NCBI GenBank assembly: GCA_948144175.1
Contig: CANXME010000053.1
Coordinates: 186,001-250,000 of the forward strand
Length of the DNA: 64,000 nt
From: Closterium sp. NIES-65
Lineage: Eukaryota > Streptophyta > Zygnematophyceae > Desmidiales > Closteriaceae
Direction: 5' to 3'
Positions within the stretch are counted from its first letter, which is position 1. Each line of letters opens with the position of its first letter. The notes beneath the pieces were generated by a model. It was not told where the DNA came from and did no database searches. It saw nothing but the letters and a program-made list of their open reading frames with translations. The translations under genes were made by a program, and so were the position numbers. Below are positions 1 through 8,180 of the stretch, one piece after another.

Positions 1-1026
1 CCCATCACCCCCACTCCCTTGCACATCCTCAACCATGAGGAACATCCCAGGGTCGGCTTTACTTTGTTCACCATCACCTTGTGCACCCGAACCTTGCACA
101 GCGCCACCGCGTGCACGTTCACCACTTGGCGGCTTCATGCCTGGAGGGGCCCATCCCTGAGGCCGGCTGAAACACTTGTACCATGGGTGTCCAACCATGG
201 GTGTTCAGTACCAGCACGCACCCTCCATTCGGGTGCTCCCCCTGCCACCAGAGCTCCCATGCCCCTCATTGTAGTCACCTCGGCCTCTCCCTCTGCCAAA
301 GCCTCTCCCACGGCCTCGGCCTCTCCCTCCCCCTCTTCCTCTGCTGCTTCCTGCAGCTCCATACCCCTCAGCAGTTTTGTTGGCAGCACCACCTTCCGTG
401 TGGCGCCTGCGGAATTCCTCCTGCAGAATCTGCTGCCGTAGCGACTCAGGCGTCCATTTGTCCTGCTGAACGTTGAGGGTGGGGATGAGGTTGTCCCACG
501 AGTTGTCGAGCACCGAGATGATCTTGGTGCACTGTTGCATCTGCGACACCTCGCTGCCCGCCGCTGCCATCCTCGCATAGGTGTCCTTGATCTTGTCAAG
601 GACCGGTTTCACATCATCTCCCGGTTTCATGGAGAGGGCAGCCAACTCCTTCTCCAACACAATCACCATCGGCAACGTGTTGGGCTGAATCATGTCGCGT
701 AGCAGCTTCCATGCCTTCGGTCCGGAATCATTTAACTCCACCAAATCCTTGATGTGCTGGAACATGTTGTTGTTGACCGATTGGAGGATGAGGTCGTACA
801 CCACCGCGCTCTTCTCAATCTACTGATCGCGGGCATCTCCTTCCTCTGGCATCTTCTCCTCTCCCATTGCAATTTTCAGCAGCTTGTAGCGCTTGAAGGC
901 GCTCCGCGTCCGCCCGCTCCATTCCTCATAGTTGGAGCCATCCAAAGCTTCAATCTTGGATGGTGGCGGCTCACTCCTCTTCTCAGCTGCATCTCCACTC
1001 CTTTGATTCATCTTCTCTGCTCCCAA
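1..1026 (-). pseudogene. gag: Ty1/copia Gag remnant (element Cop1), truncated by the window edge
   Basis: Gag packages element RNA into cytoplasmic particles. The frame opens at an ATG at 1026 with a typical copia Gag N-terminus (LDGSNYEEW), continues through a helical Gag core (LVELNDSGPKAW, LEKELAALSM, ILQEEFRRR) and a Gly/Arg-rich RNA-binding tail at about 250-330, then a CCHC zinc knuckle ending GHPWYKC. Two breaks are visible: an in-frame TAG at 822-820, and a TGA at 207-205 where the second knuckle cysteine should be. The same knuckle occurs in the related Gag at 48180-48903. Pol would lie left of base 1. The primer-binding site and LTR follow immediately on the right, so the order is that of a minus-strand LTR element. 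Confidence 0.85.
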
Positions 1027-1233
1027 TCAAAGGTTTCAGCTCCCCCCTTTGCTGGTCACGATGTAGATCCACACAATCTTCACAAGTGTCGGCGCCAACG
1101 AAATTTCGGCACAGTTTCCCCTTAGCGGAAGTCACATCCAACCTCCAGAACTCCACTTAGGCACGCCCACAGGCCATGGTGGGTCTAGGAGGGTCTTCAA
1201 AATTCAGTAGACTCCCCACAAGGTCATTAATCA

Positions 1234-1245
1234 GCTCTGATACCA
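1234..1245 (-). promoter_or_regulatory. Primer-binding site of Cop1 (initiator tRNA-Met type)
   Basis: Read on the minus strand these 12 bases are TGGTATCAGAGC, the usual plant retrotransposon site complementary to the 3' end of initiator tRNA-Met. It lies 2 bases inside the LTR at 1248 and about 210 bases upstream of the Gag ATG, fixing the element's orientation. Confidence 0.85.
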
Positions 1246-1247
1246 CT

Positions 1248-2122
1248 TGTTAAAGACTAAGGACGGAGTCTATAAAGATTATGGGCCTAAATTTCTCAAA
1301 ATCGTTGGTCTCAATTTCTGGACAGAAAAGTCGAGTTCACAAGAAACACCGTCGACAAAACACGCACAGTCAAAACTTCACGAATTTCAGATATGTTATA
1401 GCTCTAGTTAGTGGCTACAATTTCCAAGTTGAATCGTACAAAAAAAAGAAGTATTTCTTGAATTATCAATTTTGGCGCACTAGGGGGTATGCTGCAATAG
1501 AATCTTAACTCAATCACAATAGTCTCACACAAGTTCACAATTACTACACAAGAGAGTTAGAGTAGCACTAAACCAGGTGGGATGGGATGAGGAGGACAAG
1601 AGGGAAGGTCCCAAGAGATTCCCCAACCAAGGAAACCCCATGCCACACAATTCCCTTCCCCATAGGCGACCCAACTTTGACATTTGTCACTTTCCCAACC
1701 CATGCCATCCACCTTGCCCAACTTGGCCACACTTGCCAACCTGGTTTGGTTTCTCCCAACCATTTGGCAGCAACTATAGTAGAAAAGACGAATTTCCCAA
1801 CCCCCAAAAGTCTGTACCCCATATTGAGTCAACCCCACAACTTCCCACAGTTGCCACAATCAAATATGAAAAGCATACGAACTCCAACGTTCGTAACTTT
1901 CTTGTTCGTGCTCCGATTGAAGCGATACTTGGTTCGTCGGAAAGCTCTTGAGCAGAGGAGTCACTTCAGATATCTGCTCAAGCCAAATAACATTTGCACA
2001 CACTCAGAAAATTCAAACCACACAAAACACAAATTCTTGCACACGCTCACACCACGCATGCAACGCACGAACATATGATGGGAGGCAGACAGACGTAAAT
2101 GCATATGATTGCATCACACAAC
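1248..2122 (-). repeat. 5' LTR of Cop1 (LTR family 1, 875 bp)
   Basis: Bounded by TGTTAAAG at 1248 and ACACAACA at 2122, giving the TG...CA ends with a short TGTT/AACA inverted repeat. It adjoins the primer-binding site. Homologous copies occur at 26840, 35655, 39757 (partial), 42560, 49649 (partial) and inverted at 8001. It should hold the promoter, but I could not place a TATA box confidently. Confidence 0.85.
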
Positions 2123-2275
2123 ATATCTAGGGCACTCACCTAAGTCAGTGAGCAAGTAGGTCAATCAGCGAAGCTCTTGAGCAGCCACAGCACTGGCAAA
2201 GATCTAGGCCTCAACACTGGACGACGCCACAGATGATGACGGAGTAGACCTTCACGATACTGCTCCGGAGTCATG
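2123..2275 (-). pseudogene. Copia RNase H fragment of the short-LTR family
   Basis: Minus-strand reading gives the RNase H segment SSVEA-stop-IFASAVAAQELR-stop-LTYLLTDLG, matching the element at 54632-54961 (SSCEAEIYAGAMAVQDLRWL...LLTDLGE). The conserved acidic residue in the EAE motif is followed by a stop, and a second stop replaces the Trp. The piece is about 150 bp, bounded by the Cop1 LTR on one side and gypsy integrase on the other, so it is probably the sequence Cop1 inserted into. Confidence 0.65.
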
Positions 2276-3382
2276 CTGAAGCAAAAAGAGACAAGCAGTT
2301 GCTTCTGCTGTAGCCGTGGCGCTGGTCGAAATGAAGTGTCCCATTTTAGAGAACTTAACAATCACCACGAGTAGCGTCATGCCCTCTTGAGGTCGAAGGA
2401 AGCCCATAGATGAAGTCTAGGCTGCCGACTTGCCATGGTTGCTCCGGTATGGGTAGAGGCTGAAGTAACCCTGTTTGTTTTTCTGCTTGCTACTCCTCAT
2501 CCACTGGTACGTGTCGCATGAGGTGACGAACTTCTCCACGTATGCTGCCATCCGAGGCTAGTAGTAGTACTTTGCTATTCCTGCTTACGTCTTGTTGCTC
2601 CCGAAATGTCCCGCGTATGCCACGTCGTGAAACTCCATCAAGACTTGTCAGAGCGGGGCATAGTTTAGTTCCCAATTCTTCCCTGAACCCTTACTTACAA
2701 CCACAGTAACAGTATGTGTTTCTGTGCTGTAGCAGTCTCCATGTCCACGAAGTAACCATGTTGGAATAGACCCTTGAGCACAGAGTTCATTTTGTCGAGT
2801 TGGATACCAGCTACATGCCCTGAGCGGCTCAGCACACCGGCCTTGTTGTGTAACCCAGGTTTGTAGACGTTGTCGTAGTGGAAGTGAGTTTCCAGGAAGT
2901 CCACCCACCACACCTGTCGTCGTGAGAGCGTCAGCTGCAACTTGAGTTATTTGAGACCAAAGTGGTTAGTGTAGACTGTAGTCTTGGCTCCCTCTAGGTA
3001 ACACCTCCATGCGTTGAAGCTGTGACTATCGCTAAGGCTTCATCGTCATGGATTGGGTGGTTCAGTTCTGCTCTGTGTAGCTTCTTACTGAGAAAGGCGA
3101 TAAGTTGCAAACCGCGTCCCTGATCCTGCATCAATACTGATCCAACTGCGTGGTCACTAGCGTCTGCTTGTACCACGTAGTCCTGATCTGGATCTGGTTG
3201 TACTTTCCGTAGATGCTCCACGTGCTCCTTCAAATCCTCGGAGTAGATGAGTATGTGGTCCAGGTACACCACCACGCACTAATCCAGCAGAGGCTGTAGG
3301 ATGTGATTCATCTCTGCGTGGAATGTCCCTGATGCGTTGCAGAGTCCGAACGACATCTCTAAATATTTGTAGGAGCCGTATC
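2276..3382 (-). pseudogene. pol: Decayed Ty3/gypsy pol: RT, RNase H, integrase (element G1)
   Basis: In minus-strand order: RT fingers/palm (YGSYKYLEMSFGLCNAS, 3380-3290), the catalytic box as VYLDHILIYS (usual YLDD, here YLDH), a deletion that removes the thumb, RNase H (VVQADASDHAVGSVL...HDDEALAIV; FLETHFHYDNVYKPG...LSRSGHVAG), then integrase zinc and catalytic segments in several shifted frames (YYWPRMAAYVEKFVTSCDT near 2560; VIVKFSKMGHFIS near 2340). A TAG at 3281-3279 sits just before the YLDH box. Gag and protease are missing, because the gypsy leader joins RT directly at about 3383. The acidic residue change and multiple shifts make it inactive. Confidence 0.8.
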
Positions 3383-3844
3383 TGGTATGGCAGCACTTGG
3401 CCGATGTGGTTGCCCGGTCGACCAAGTTACCTGGGCGACGGGGCTCTACGCAGGTATGCGATAGTCGCACAGGTGGTTCTGGCGAAGCCAACCTCGGAGG
3501 TGTTATCTTGAGGTCGACGTGGCGGATCAGGTGCAGTCGCCGGCACGTGGTCGGCTTGGCGCCTGCGTTGTGCACGTGACGGGACACAACAAGCTGCAAG
3601 CACATGTATAGCGGGTGCGACGCTGTCATGCGAGTACAACGCTGTGCAGCCGCCTTGCTGCAGGTTTGGCACGCCGTCGACCTATAGCGTTGGCAGGCCC
3701 CCATTTTTCACTACTAGAGTGCGGTCGACCTTGCGGTGCTGAAACACGATCGACCGTGCTGCGCTGGCAGTCGGGCTCGTAGTGATAGAAACGCGGTCGA
3801 CCGTGCTGCGCTGGCAGTCGACCTGTTTGTATGCTAGCTCCTAA
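3383..3844 (-). repeat. Gypsy leader repeat rich in GTCGAC (copy 1)
   Basis: About 460 bp with repeated GTCGAC and GGTCGACC motifs. Homologous, by shared blocks such as GAGGTCGACGTGGCGGATCA, to 56141-56806 and, inverted, to 61800-62580. It lies between the gypsy pol and its presumed LTR, so I read it as the 5' leader or degenerate gag of this gypsy family. No convincing Gag motif was seen. Confidence 0.55.
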
Positions 3845-4010
3845 TGTAGTCCATTGTTGGTTTGCTTGTTCAACCATTGATTAAAACTTTTGCTATCGAA
3901 ACTCTTGCCAATTCTCCTGGTGAATATGTGAGTAGAGAAAACACAAGCAAGCGCTAAGAGACCCCGAAGGACGCCGAATCCTCCTTTGGAGGCAAGGGGT
4001 GAGATGACGG
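3845..4010 (-). repeat. Probable gypsy LTR fragment (copy 1)
   Basis: Begins TGTAGTCC next to the GTCGAC leader and carries the block CTTGCCAATTCTCC plus GAGAAAACACAAG, shared with about 56808-56920 and, in reverse, with 61690-61800. The right boundary with the copia remnant is uncertain (about 3990-4030). No canonical initiator tRNA-Met site abuts it. Confidence 0.45.
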
Positions 4011-4794
4011 GGAGGCGTCGCGCTCGCTGGTCGGAGTCATGGAGTGGACCGTCTCGCTGGCACCGGAGGCCGGCGAAGACTTGGCGGTGGCGCCAGCCGT
4101 TCAGGTGAACCCGGTGGTGGTCCTGCTCGACAGGAGCTGCTCGCACCACCTGATGGGGACGAAGGAGGCCTTCGTCAACTTGGGGCCAAGCGGCAACGTC
4201 AAGCAAGTGCGCGGTTTCAATGAAGCGTTGCAGGGCGTCCGGGGGCATGGCACTGTCGCCCTACAAGGGGAGGTCGGGAAGCTTGTGCTCATCCCCGACG
4301 TAATCTACGTCCTGGGTGTGCAGGCAAACCTGCTGTCAGCCGGTCAGCTGCAGAAGAGCGGTGTGCGACTGCAGGACGATGGCGACGAGATGCTGCTCGT
4401 CTCGGCGACTGGGGACGTGCTTGGTCGGGCGAAGTACATAGGCCGAGTCCTCTGTACTGACTTGCGACTGTGCAAGGCGACGTCGATGACAACCCCAACA
4501 GCGATGGTGGCCCTGCGGACCATCGCTTAGCGACGAAGTCGACGCCGGCCAGGTGGCACTCAAGGCTCACACATGTCGGCGTCGACATGATACGGAGCTC
4601 GGCGAATCACGAGGTTGCCACCAGCTTGGGCTTCAAACTGTCGGCCGTCACCAATTCTCCATGTGTCTCGTGCGTCGGCGGGAAGCAAGCACGGCACACC
4701 TTCCCTGACCGGATGCCGACGACGCCCTAGCCACCGTGCAAATTGACCTGTGCGGGCCGTTTTGGATGGCCGCTACGGATGGCAACATATACTT
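4011..4794 (+). pseudogene. pol: Copia protease, pre-integrase and start of integrase (element E, donor 1)
   Basis: The frame 4039-4530 carries a copia-type aspartic protease region (VVLLDRSCSHHLMG; the catalytic D-[ST]-G reads D-R-S, so probably dead) followed by VIYVLGVQANLLSAGQL, the usual hydrophobic segment after the active site. A shift leads to the pre-integrase zinc motif (WHSRLTHVGVD...CVSCVGGKQARH, 4545-4700) and the first strand of integrase (QIDLCGPFWMAATDGNIYFL, to about 4793). The text then jumps to RNase H of another copia family, so the integrase core, RT and most of RNase H are absent. This protease is unlike that of element H at 30.9 kb. Confidence 0.75.
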
Positions 4795-5169
4795 CTTGGG
4801 AGAGCCAGAAGCAGGTGGACCAAGCATTGAGCTCGGTGGAGTCCGAGTACATGGCACTCTTCCGTGCCGTACGGAAGATTGTGTGGCAGCGGCATTTGTT
4901 GGCTGTATTGGGGGAGGAGCAGCAAGGATCTACCCCCACTCTACTGTGGCAACCAGGGTGCCATTGCACTAGCTAAGAACCCCGTGTTGCATGGCCTCAC
5001 CAAGCACATGAGGGTGAAGTGGCATTGGACGAGGAGCATGGTGGCCGCGGGTGAAGTTGAGTTGCGCTATGTGAAGATGACGGGGTAGCCAGCTGACATG
5101 ACGATCAAGAGGCTGGTTGAGCAGCAGCACTTAAAGTGTTGCAAGCCGGCTGGGATGGCTCTGGACTGA
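4795..5169 (+). pseudogene. pol: Copia RNase H C-terminus (element E, donor 2, family 3)
   Basis: Starts abruptly at about 4795 in WESQKQVDQALSS and reads EYMALFRAVRKIVWQR, then GLTKHMRVKWHWTRSM and the C-terminal VELRYVKMTG. It is a close copy of 34137-34510. A TAG at 5086-5088 replaces the Gln of the TGQPAD motif seen in element H (CAG to TAG), and small shifts occur near 4950. The stop at 5167-5169 is followed by the polypurine tract CGAGGGGGAG and the family 3 LTR. Confidence 0.8.
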
Positions 5170-5208
5170 GAGCAAAGGATCATAAGGCCAACAATCCGAG
5201 GGGGAGTT

Positions 5209-5506
5209 TGTTGGTGCAACCTTACGGTTTGCACTCGGCTTGTTGACCGTGTGCGTGCGTGCATGAAATGGTATGAGGGCATGAAATAGTACAGAATTTT
5301 CATGTCTACAAAAGTGCGTGAATGTTGAGTCATGATGTCGAATGTATGTGTCGAGTCAATAGCGAGTTATTGCTAGTCGCGTGTCACGCGGTCGTTTGCG
5401 TCTCGTGCGCGGTTTTTCTTTGTCGTGTGTCGAACGTTCGGCGTGTCGCAGGTGTGTGCACCAGACCCATCAAGAACTCAAGGATGAGTTTTTTGTGAAG
5501 AACCAG
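5209..5506 (+). repeat. 3' LTR of element E (family 3), left part
   Basis: Begins TGTTGGTGCAACC directly after the polypurine tract, like the LTR starts at 29202 and 34550. It is interrupted at 5506/5507 by an insertion and continues at 6465. The five bases ACCAG at 5502-5506 are the left target duplication of that insertion. Confidence 0.85.
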
Positions 5507-5847
5507 TGTTGAGAAATGAGAAATGAAGAAGAGAGGAGGTTCACTAGCAAACATTGGGATACATATAGCAAACCCTAAAAGGGTTGTACTCACTATAGAG
5601 TACCCCACTGCAGACTAGAGAAACATAATATTCTGACACACCCCCATAGTCAAAGTGGGGTGTAATCAGCACAAGCAAAGCAGAACAAGCTCAGGGTGGA
5701 TCACAATGTCACCACACATTCTGAGCACAAGTACTAGAAGCAACAGTTTAAAGTTCACAAATGTAAGCAAAGCTAGAGGCTATTGCAGAGGGCAAGTGTG
5801 GAGGAGGAGGGACTATGAGAGGAGAGGAGGTAGTGGGCGGCAGCTGA

Positions 5848-6085
5848 AGCTGCTGGCACACGGCGCAACTAGAGCAACTGGCACACGGGAAACTGGAGCA
5901 ACTGGCACACTGGCAACTGGAGCAACTGGCACACGGGCTACTGGAGTAACTGGCTCCGCGGCTAACTCTGAGCGGCAGGAGCAACGGACTCACGGGCGAC
6001 TGGAGCAACGGGCTCACGGGCGACTGGCGCAACGGGCTCACGGGCGACTGGCGCAACGGTTTCACGGGCGACTGGAGCTGCGGGC
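5848..6085. repeat. 24-bp minisatellite inside the nested element
   Basis: Roughly ten copies of a 24-bp unit. The first half uses variants of ACTGGAGCAACTGGCACACG, the second half variants of CTCACGGGCGACTGGCGCAA. Since 24 is a multiple of three it leaves a frame open on both strands (for example ATGTRATG-like and SCASCSSFP-like runs), which I take as incidental. A degenerate version occurs at about 52440-52560. Confidence 0.75.
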
Positions 6086-6348
6086 TTCACGTCGGCCACC
6101 CCCTTCAACCTCCCCAAACTATCCCACCCCCATTTCACACACCCCCTACTGCACCCCTAGGTTACCTCACACCCCACCCCCTAGCACCACTCCGTCGACT
6201 CCCACACACCCACCCCCCTCAGCGGCAGCTGCTGCAGTGGGCGACAGAGGAGGAGGAGGAGCAGGGGAGACCACACACCCGCCACCCCCCACTCGCCACC
6301 CCCAAACCCTAACACAGGGCAGGGCGGGATGGCGGGTAGGGAGGTTAC

Positions 6349-6436
6349 GGGGGGGGGGGGGGGGGGCGACGCGCGGCCTCCCAGGGCGCCAAAGCAGGCG
6401 GCAGAAGGGGCGACGCTCGCCCCCCCCCCCCCCCCC
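6349..6436. repeat. G18 and C17 homopolymer pair in inverted arrangement
   Basis: G runs from 6349 to 6366 and C from 6420 to 6436, separated by about 53 bp in which CGACGC follows the G run and recurs just before the C run. The two tracts could pair into a long GC hairpin. They sit next to the truncated right LTR end of the nested element. Confidence 0.8.
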
Positions 6437-6464
6437 AGGTCGCCCCTCCCATAATATTCTGACA

Positions 6465-6936
6465 ACCAGAGCCTTGGATTCAAGATTCAAGTGATCTTGA
6501 AGCCCGTGAAAAGGGTAAACTTCAAGATATTGAAAATAGTTATATTACTTTATGTCGTGTAACATTTCAATTGGTGTAGGACCTTGTGGAGGGTAGTTTC
6601 GGGATCCTTTGTGGTTTGGGACAGTCTCGCACTGTTCCACATCACTATACCTCGGATCTTGGGGTTTGTAGAGGCTGGGAGTCTTTCCCACCTCGTAACT
6701 CTTCCAAATGTGTGTTCTAAGGCTATAGTGGCTGCCATAGTGCCGTTCGTTTATGCTGATGTTGCGTCGACAATGCTTGATGAAACCGTCCCATCTAAAT
6801 TGCCTTTTCCAGATGACATCAAGATGCTCTAGAGCTGTTAGCAGAACACTATGAACGTTTAACGCCGCAGTGCAGAATTCCGACTGTGCACTCTATCTTT
6901 CGTTTTTTACACATTCAAGCCTATTGTGACTATAAC
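6465..6936 (+). repeat. 3' LTR of element E (family 3), right part
   Basis: Resumes the LTR after the nested insertion: ACCAGAGCC then TTCAAGTGATC and GAAAATAGTTA, matching 34850-35359 of element H, and ends TGACTATAACA at 6936. Joined, the LTR is about 765 bp, near the 810-bp 3' LTR of element H. Confidence 0.85.
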
Positions 6937-7430
6937 ACTCTCCCCCATTCACAAGAGAAGATTGCCTTGTTATGGTGCTGCCACTACTCAGCTCCGAAGA
7001 CAGCTCCATACGCTCCAAACCGGAACTCTTCACCTCCCCAAACCGCACACCAATCTTCGCCCAATTTTCCGCATTCCACTACTTATACATCAGGTTCTCC
7101 GTGAATTTCCAATCCCTGCTCACCAAGAATTTCTTCGTGAATGGGTCCCAAAGAAGCCATCCTTTGCTGTTTTGTGCCATGCCCAAGTGCTGAGCACATA
7201 TCGCCTTGGCACAAAGCTTGTTGTGCCGAAGATGCTTAGGCACGAGCGCCATGCACATGCACCCCAACTCCCAAAGCATATCCTCCTTTGGCTTCCTTCC
7301 AATCCACTCCACATAGGGCGCCCTTTTGTCTGCTCTCACATGAGTCAAGGCTCTTTTTTTGGCCACACATGCACTCCACACCACATCACGGTGGCCAAGT
7401 GACGGCTCTATTCTTGGCCACGGTCTCCAC
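6937..7430 (-). pseudogene. Copia integrase C-terminal fragment (family 3), opposite strand
   Basis: Minus-strand frame 7444-7079 reads VVWSACVAKKRALTHVRADK, RKPKEDML, MALVPKHLRHNKL, GMAQNSKGWLLWDPFTKKF, matching 32166-32640 of element H almost segment by segment, and continues to a sequence equivalent to SSLVNGGE at 6940. Frameshifts lie near 7075 and 6990. It abuts the end of element E's LTR at 6936/6937, so E and this piece are in opposite orientation and E may have inserted into a relative. Confidence 0.75.
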
Positions 7431-8000
7431 GGCCTCTTCCTCACCCTCCACCTGCTCCTATACCCTCTTGGCCTTTAGCAGGCGTCCATCCTATTGGAGT
7501 AGGCTGATGTTCGCTCTGCCTTTTATTTTGGCCTTACATGATTTTCTGGCCAGTTTTAGACTTAGTGTCATTTCTTGTTCGTTTTAGGTTCACTTTGCGG
7601 TCTGTACTTGCATTGAACATACCCTAGGTTCAGTCAGGGTTTCCCAACTCCATGCTTGAAATGTCTCTCGACTTTTTTCCTAGTTCAACTTTTTCGTTCT
7701 CTCCTAAGTCACCTATCGGCGGCCATGGCTCTTCTAAGACTCACTTTAACATGGTATCTAGCACGATGTCCTAGGCGTCTCCCTATTCTTCACATCTCCT
7801 AGCAATCCTTAGGCCATCAGCCATTTCCACGCCATCTATTAGCTAGGCAATTTTCTTTTCTAAGTTCTAGAATTCGCATTTTACTCATCATCTCCCCTCG
7901 GATCTACCCTTAATAGTCGCGCCCTGTCCGAGCGCTGCTGCTCGTGCTCCCACTGCCCTGCCATGCTACGCACCCGAGCCACCCGCTAGCCGCTGCCTTA
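7431..8000. other. Unassigned; possible LTR end and primer site
   Basis: No frame with recognisable domains. At 7752-7763 the plus strand reads TGGTATCTAGCA, close to the initiator tRNA-Met primer site (TGGTATCAGAGC), preceded by AACA-like ends at 7747-7750. This suggests the end of an unrelated plus-strand LTR followed by a leader. The 3' part (7915-8000) is GC-rich. I see nothing else that can be supported. Confidence 0.3.
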
Positions 8001-8179
8001 TGTTATGTGATGCTATCACTTGCATTCACGTCTGTCTACCTCCCATTATATGTTCGTGCGTTGCATGCGTGGTGTGAGCGTGTGAAAGAATTTGTGCTTT
8101 CTGTGGTTTGGACTTTCTGAGTGTGTGTGAATGTTATTTGGCCTGAGCAGATATCTGAAGTGACTCCTCTGCTCAAGAG
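8001..8179 (+). repeat. LTR family 1 fragment, inverted relative to Cop1
   Basis: The plus strand TGTTATGTGATGCTATCAC at 8001 is the reverse complement of the right end of the 1248-2122 LTR. Similarity runs to CTCTGCTCAAGAG at 8179, where the LINE begins. This is the only family 1 LTR copy in the window in this orientation. Confidence 0.75.
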
Positions 8180-8180
8180 G

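Larger units (their letters stand above)
5507..6464 (-). mobile_element. Nested short-LTR copia derivative with perfect target duplication
   Basis: A 958-bp insertion flanked by ACCAG at 5502-5506 and 6465-6469. The left end is a complete 132-bp LTR (5507-5638, TGTTGAGA...TTCTGACA); on the minus strand it follows the polypurine-like tract GACTATGGGGGTG, so it is the 3' LTR of a minus-strand element. The right end keeps only the last 14 bases of the other LTR (ATAATATTCTGACA, 6451-6464). The interior carries no RT, integrase or Gag, only the 3' noncoding part shared with 52393-52739. It is either a deletion derivative or a TRIM-like non-autonomous form. Confidence 0.8.

Noticed and set aside
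5655-6494. 279-codon plus-strand frame as a gene
   Set aside because: It reads across a 24-bp minisatellite and a G18 tract inside a minus-strand retroelement and has no domain.
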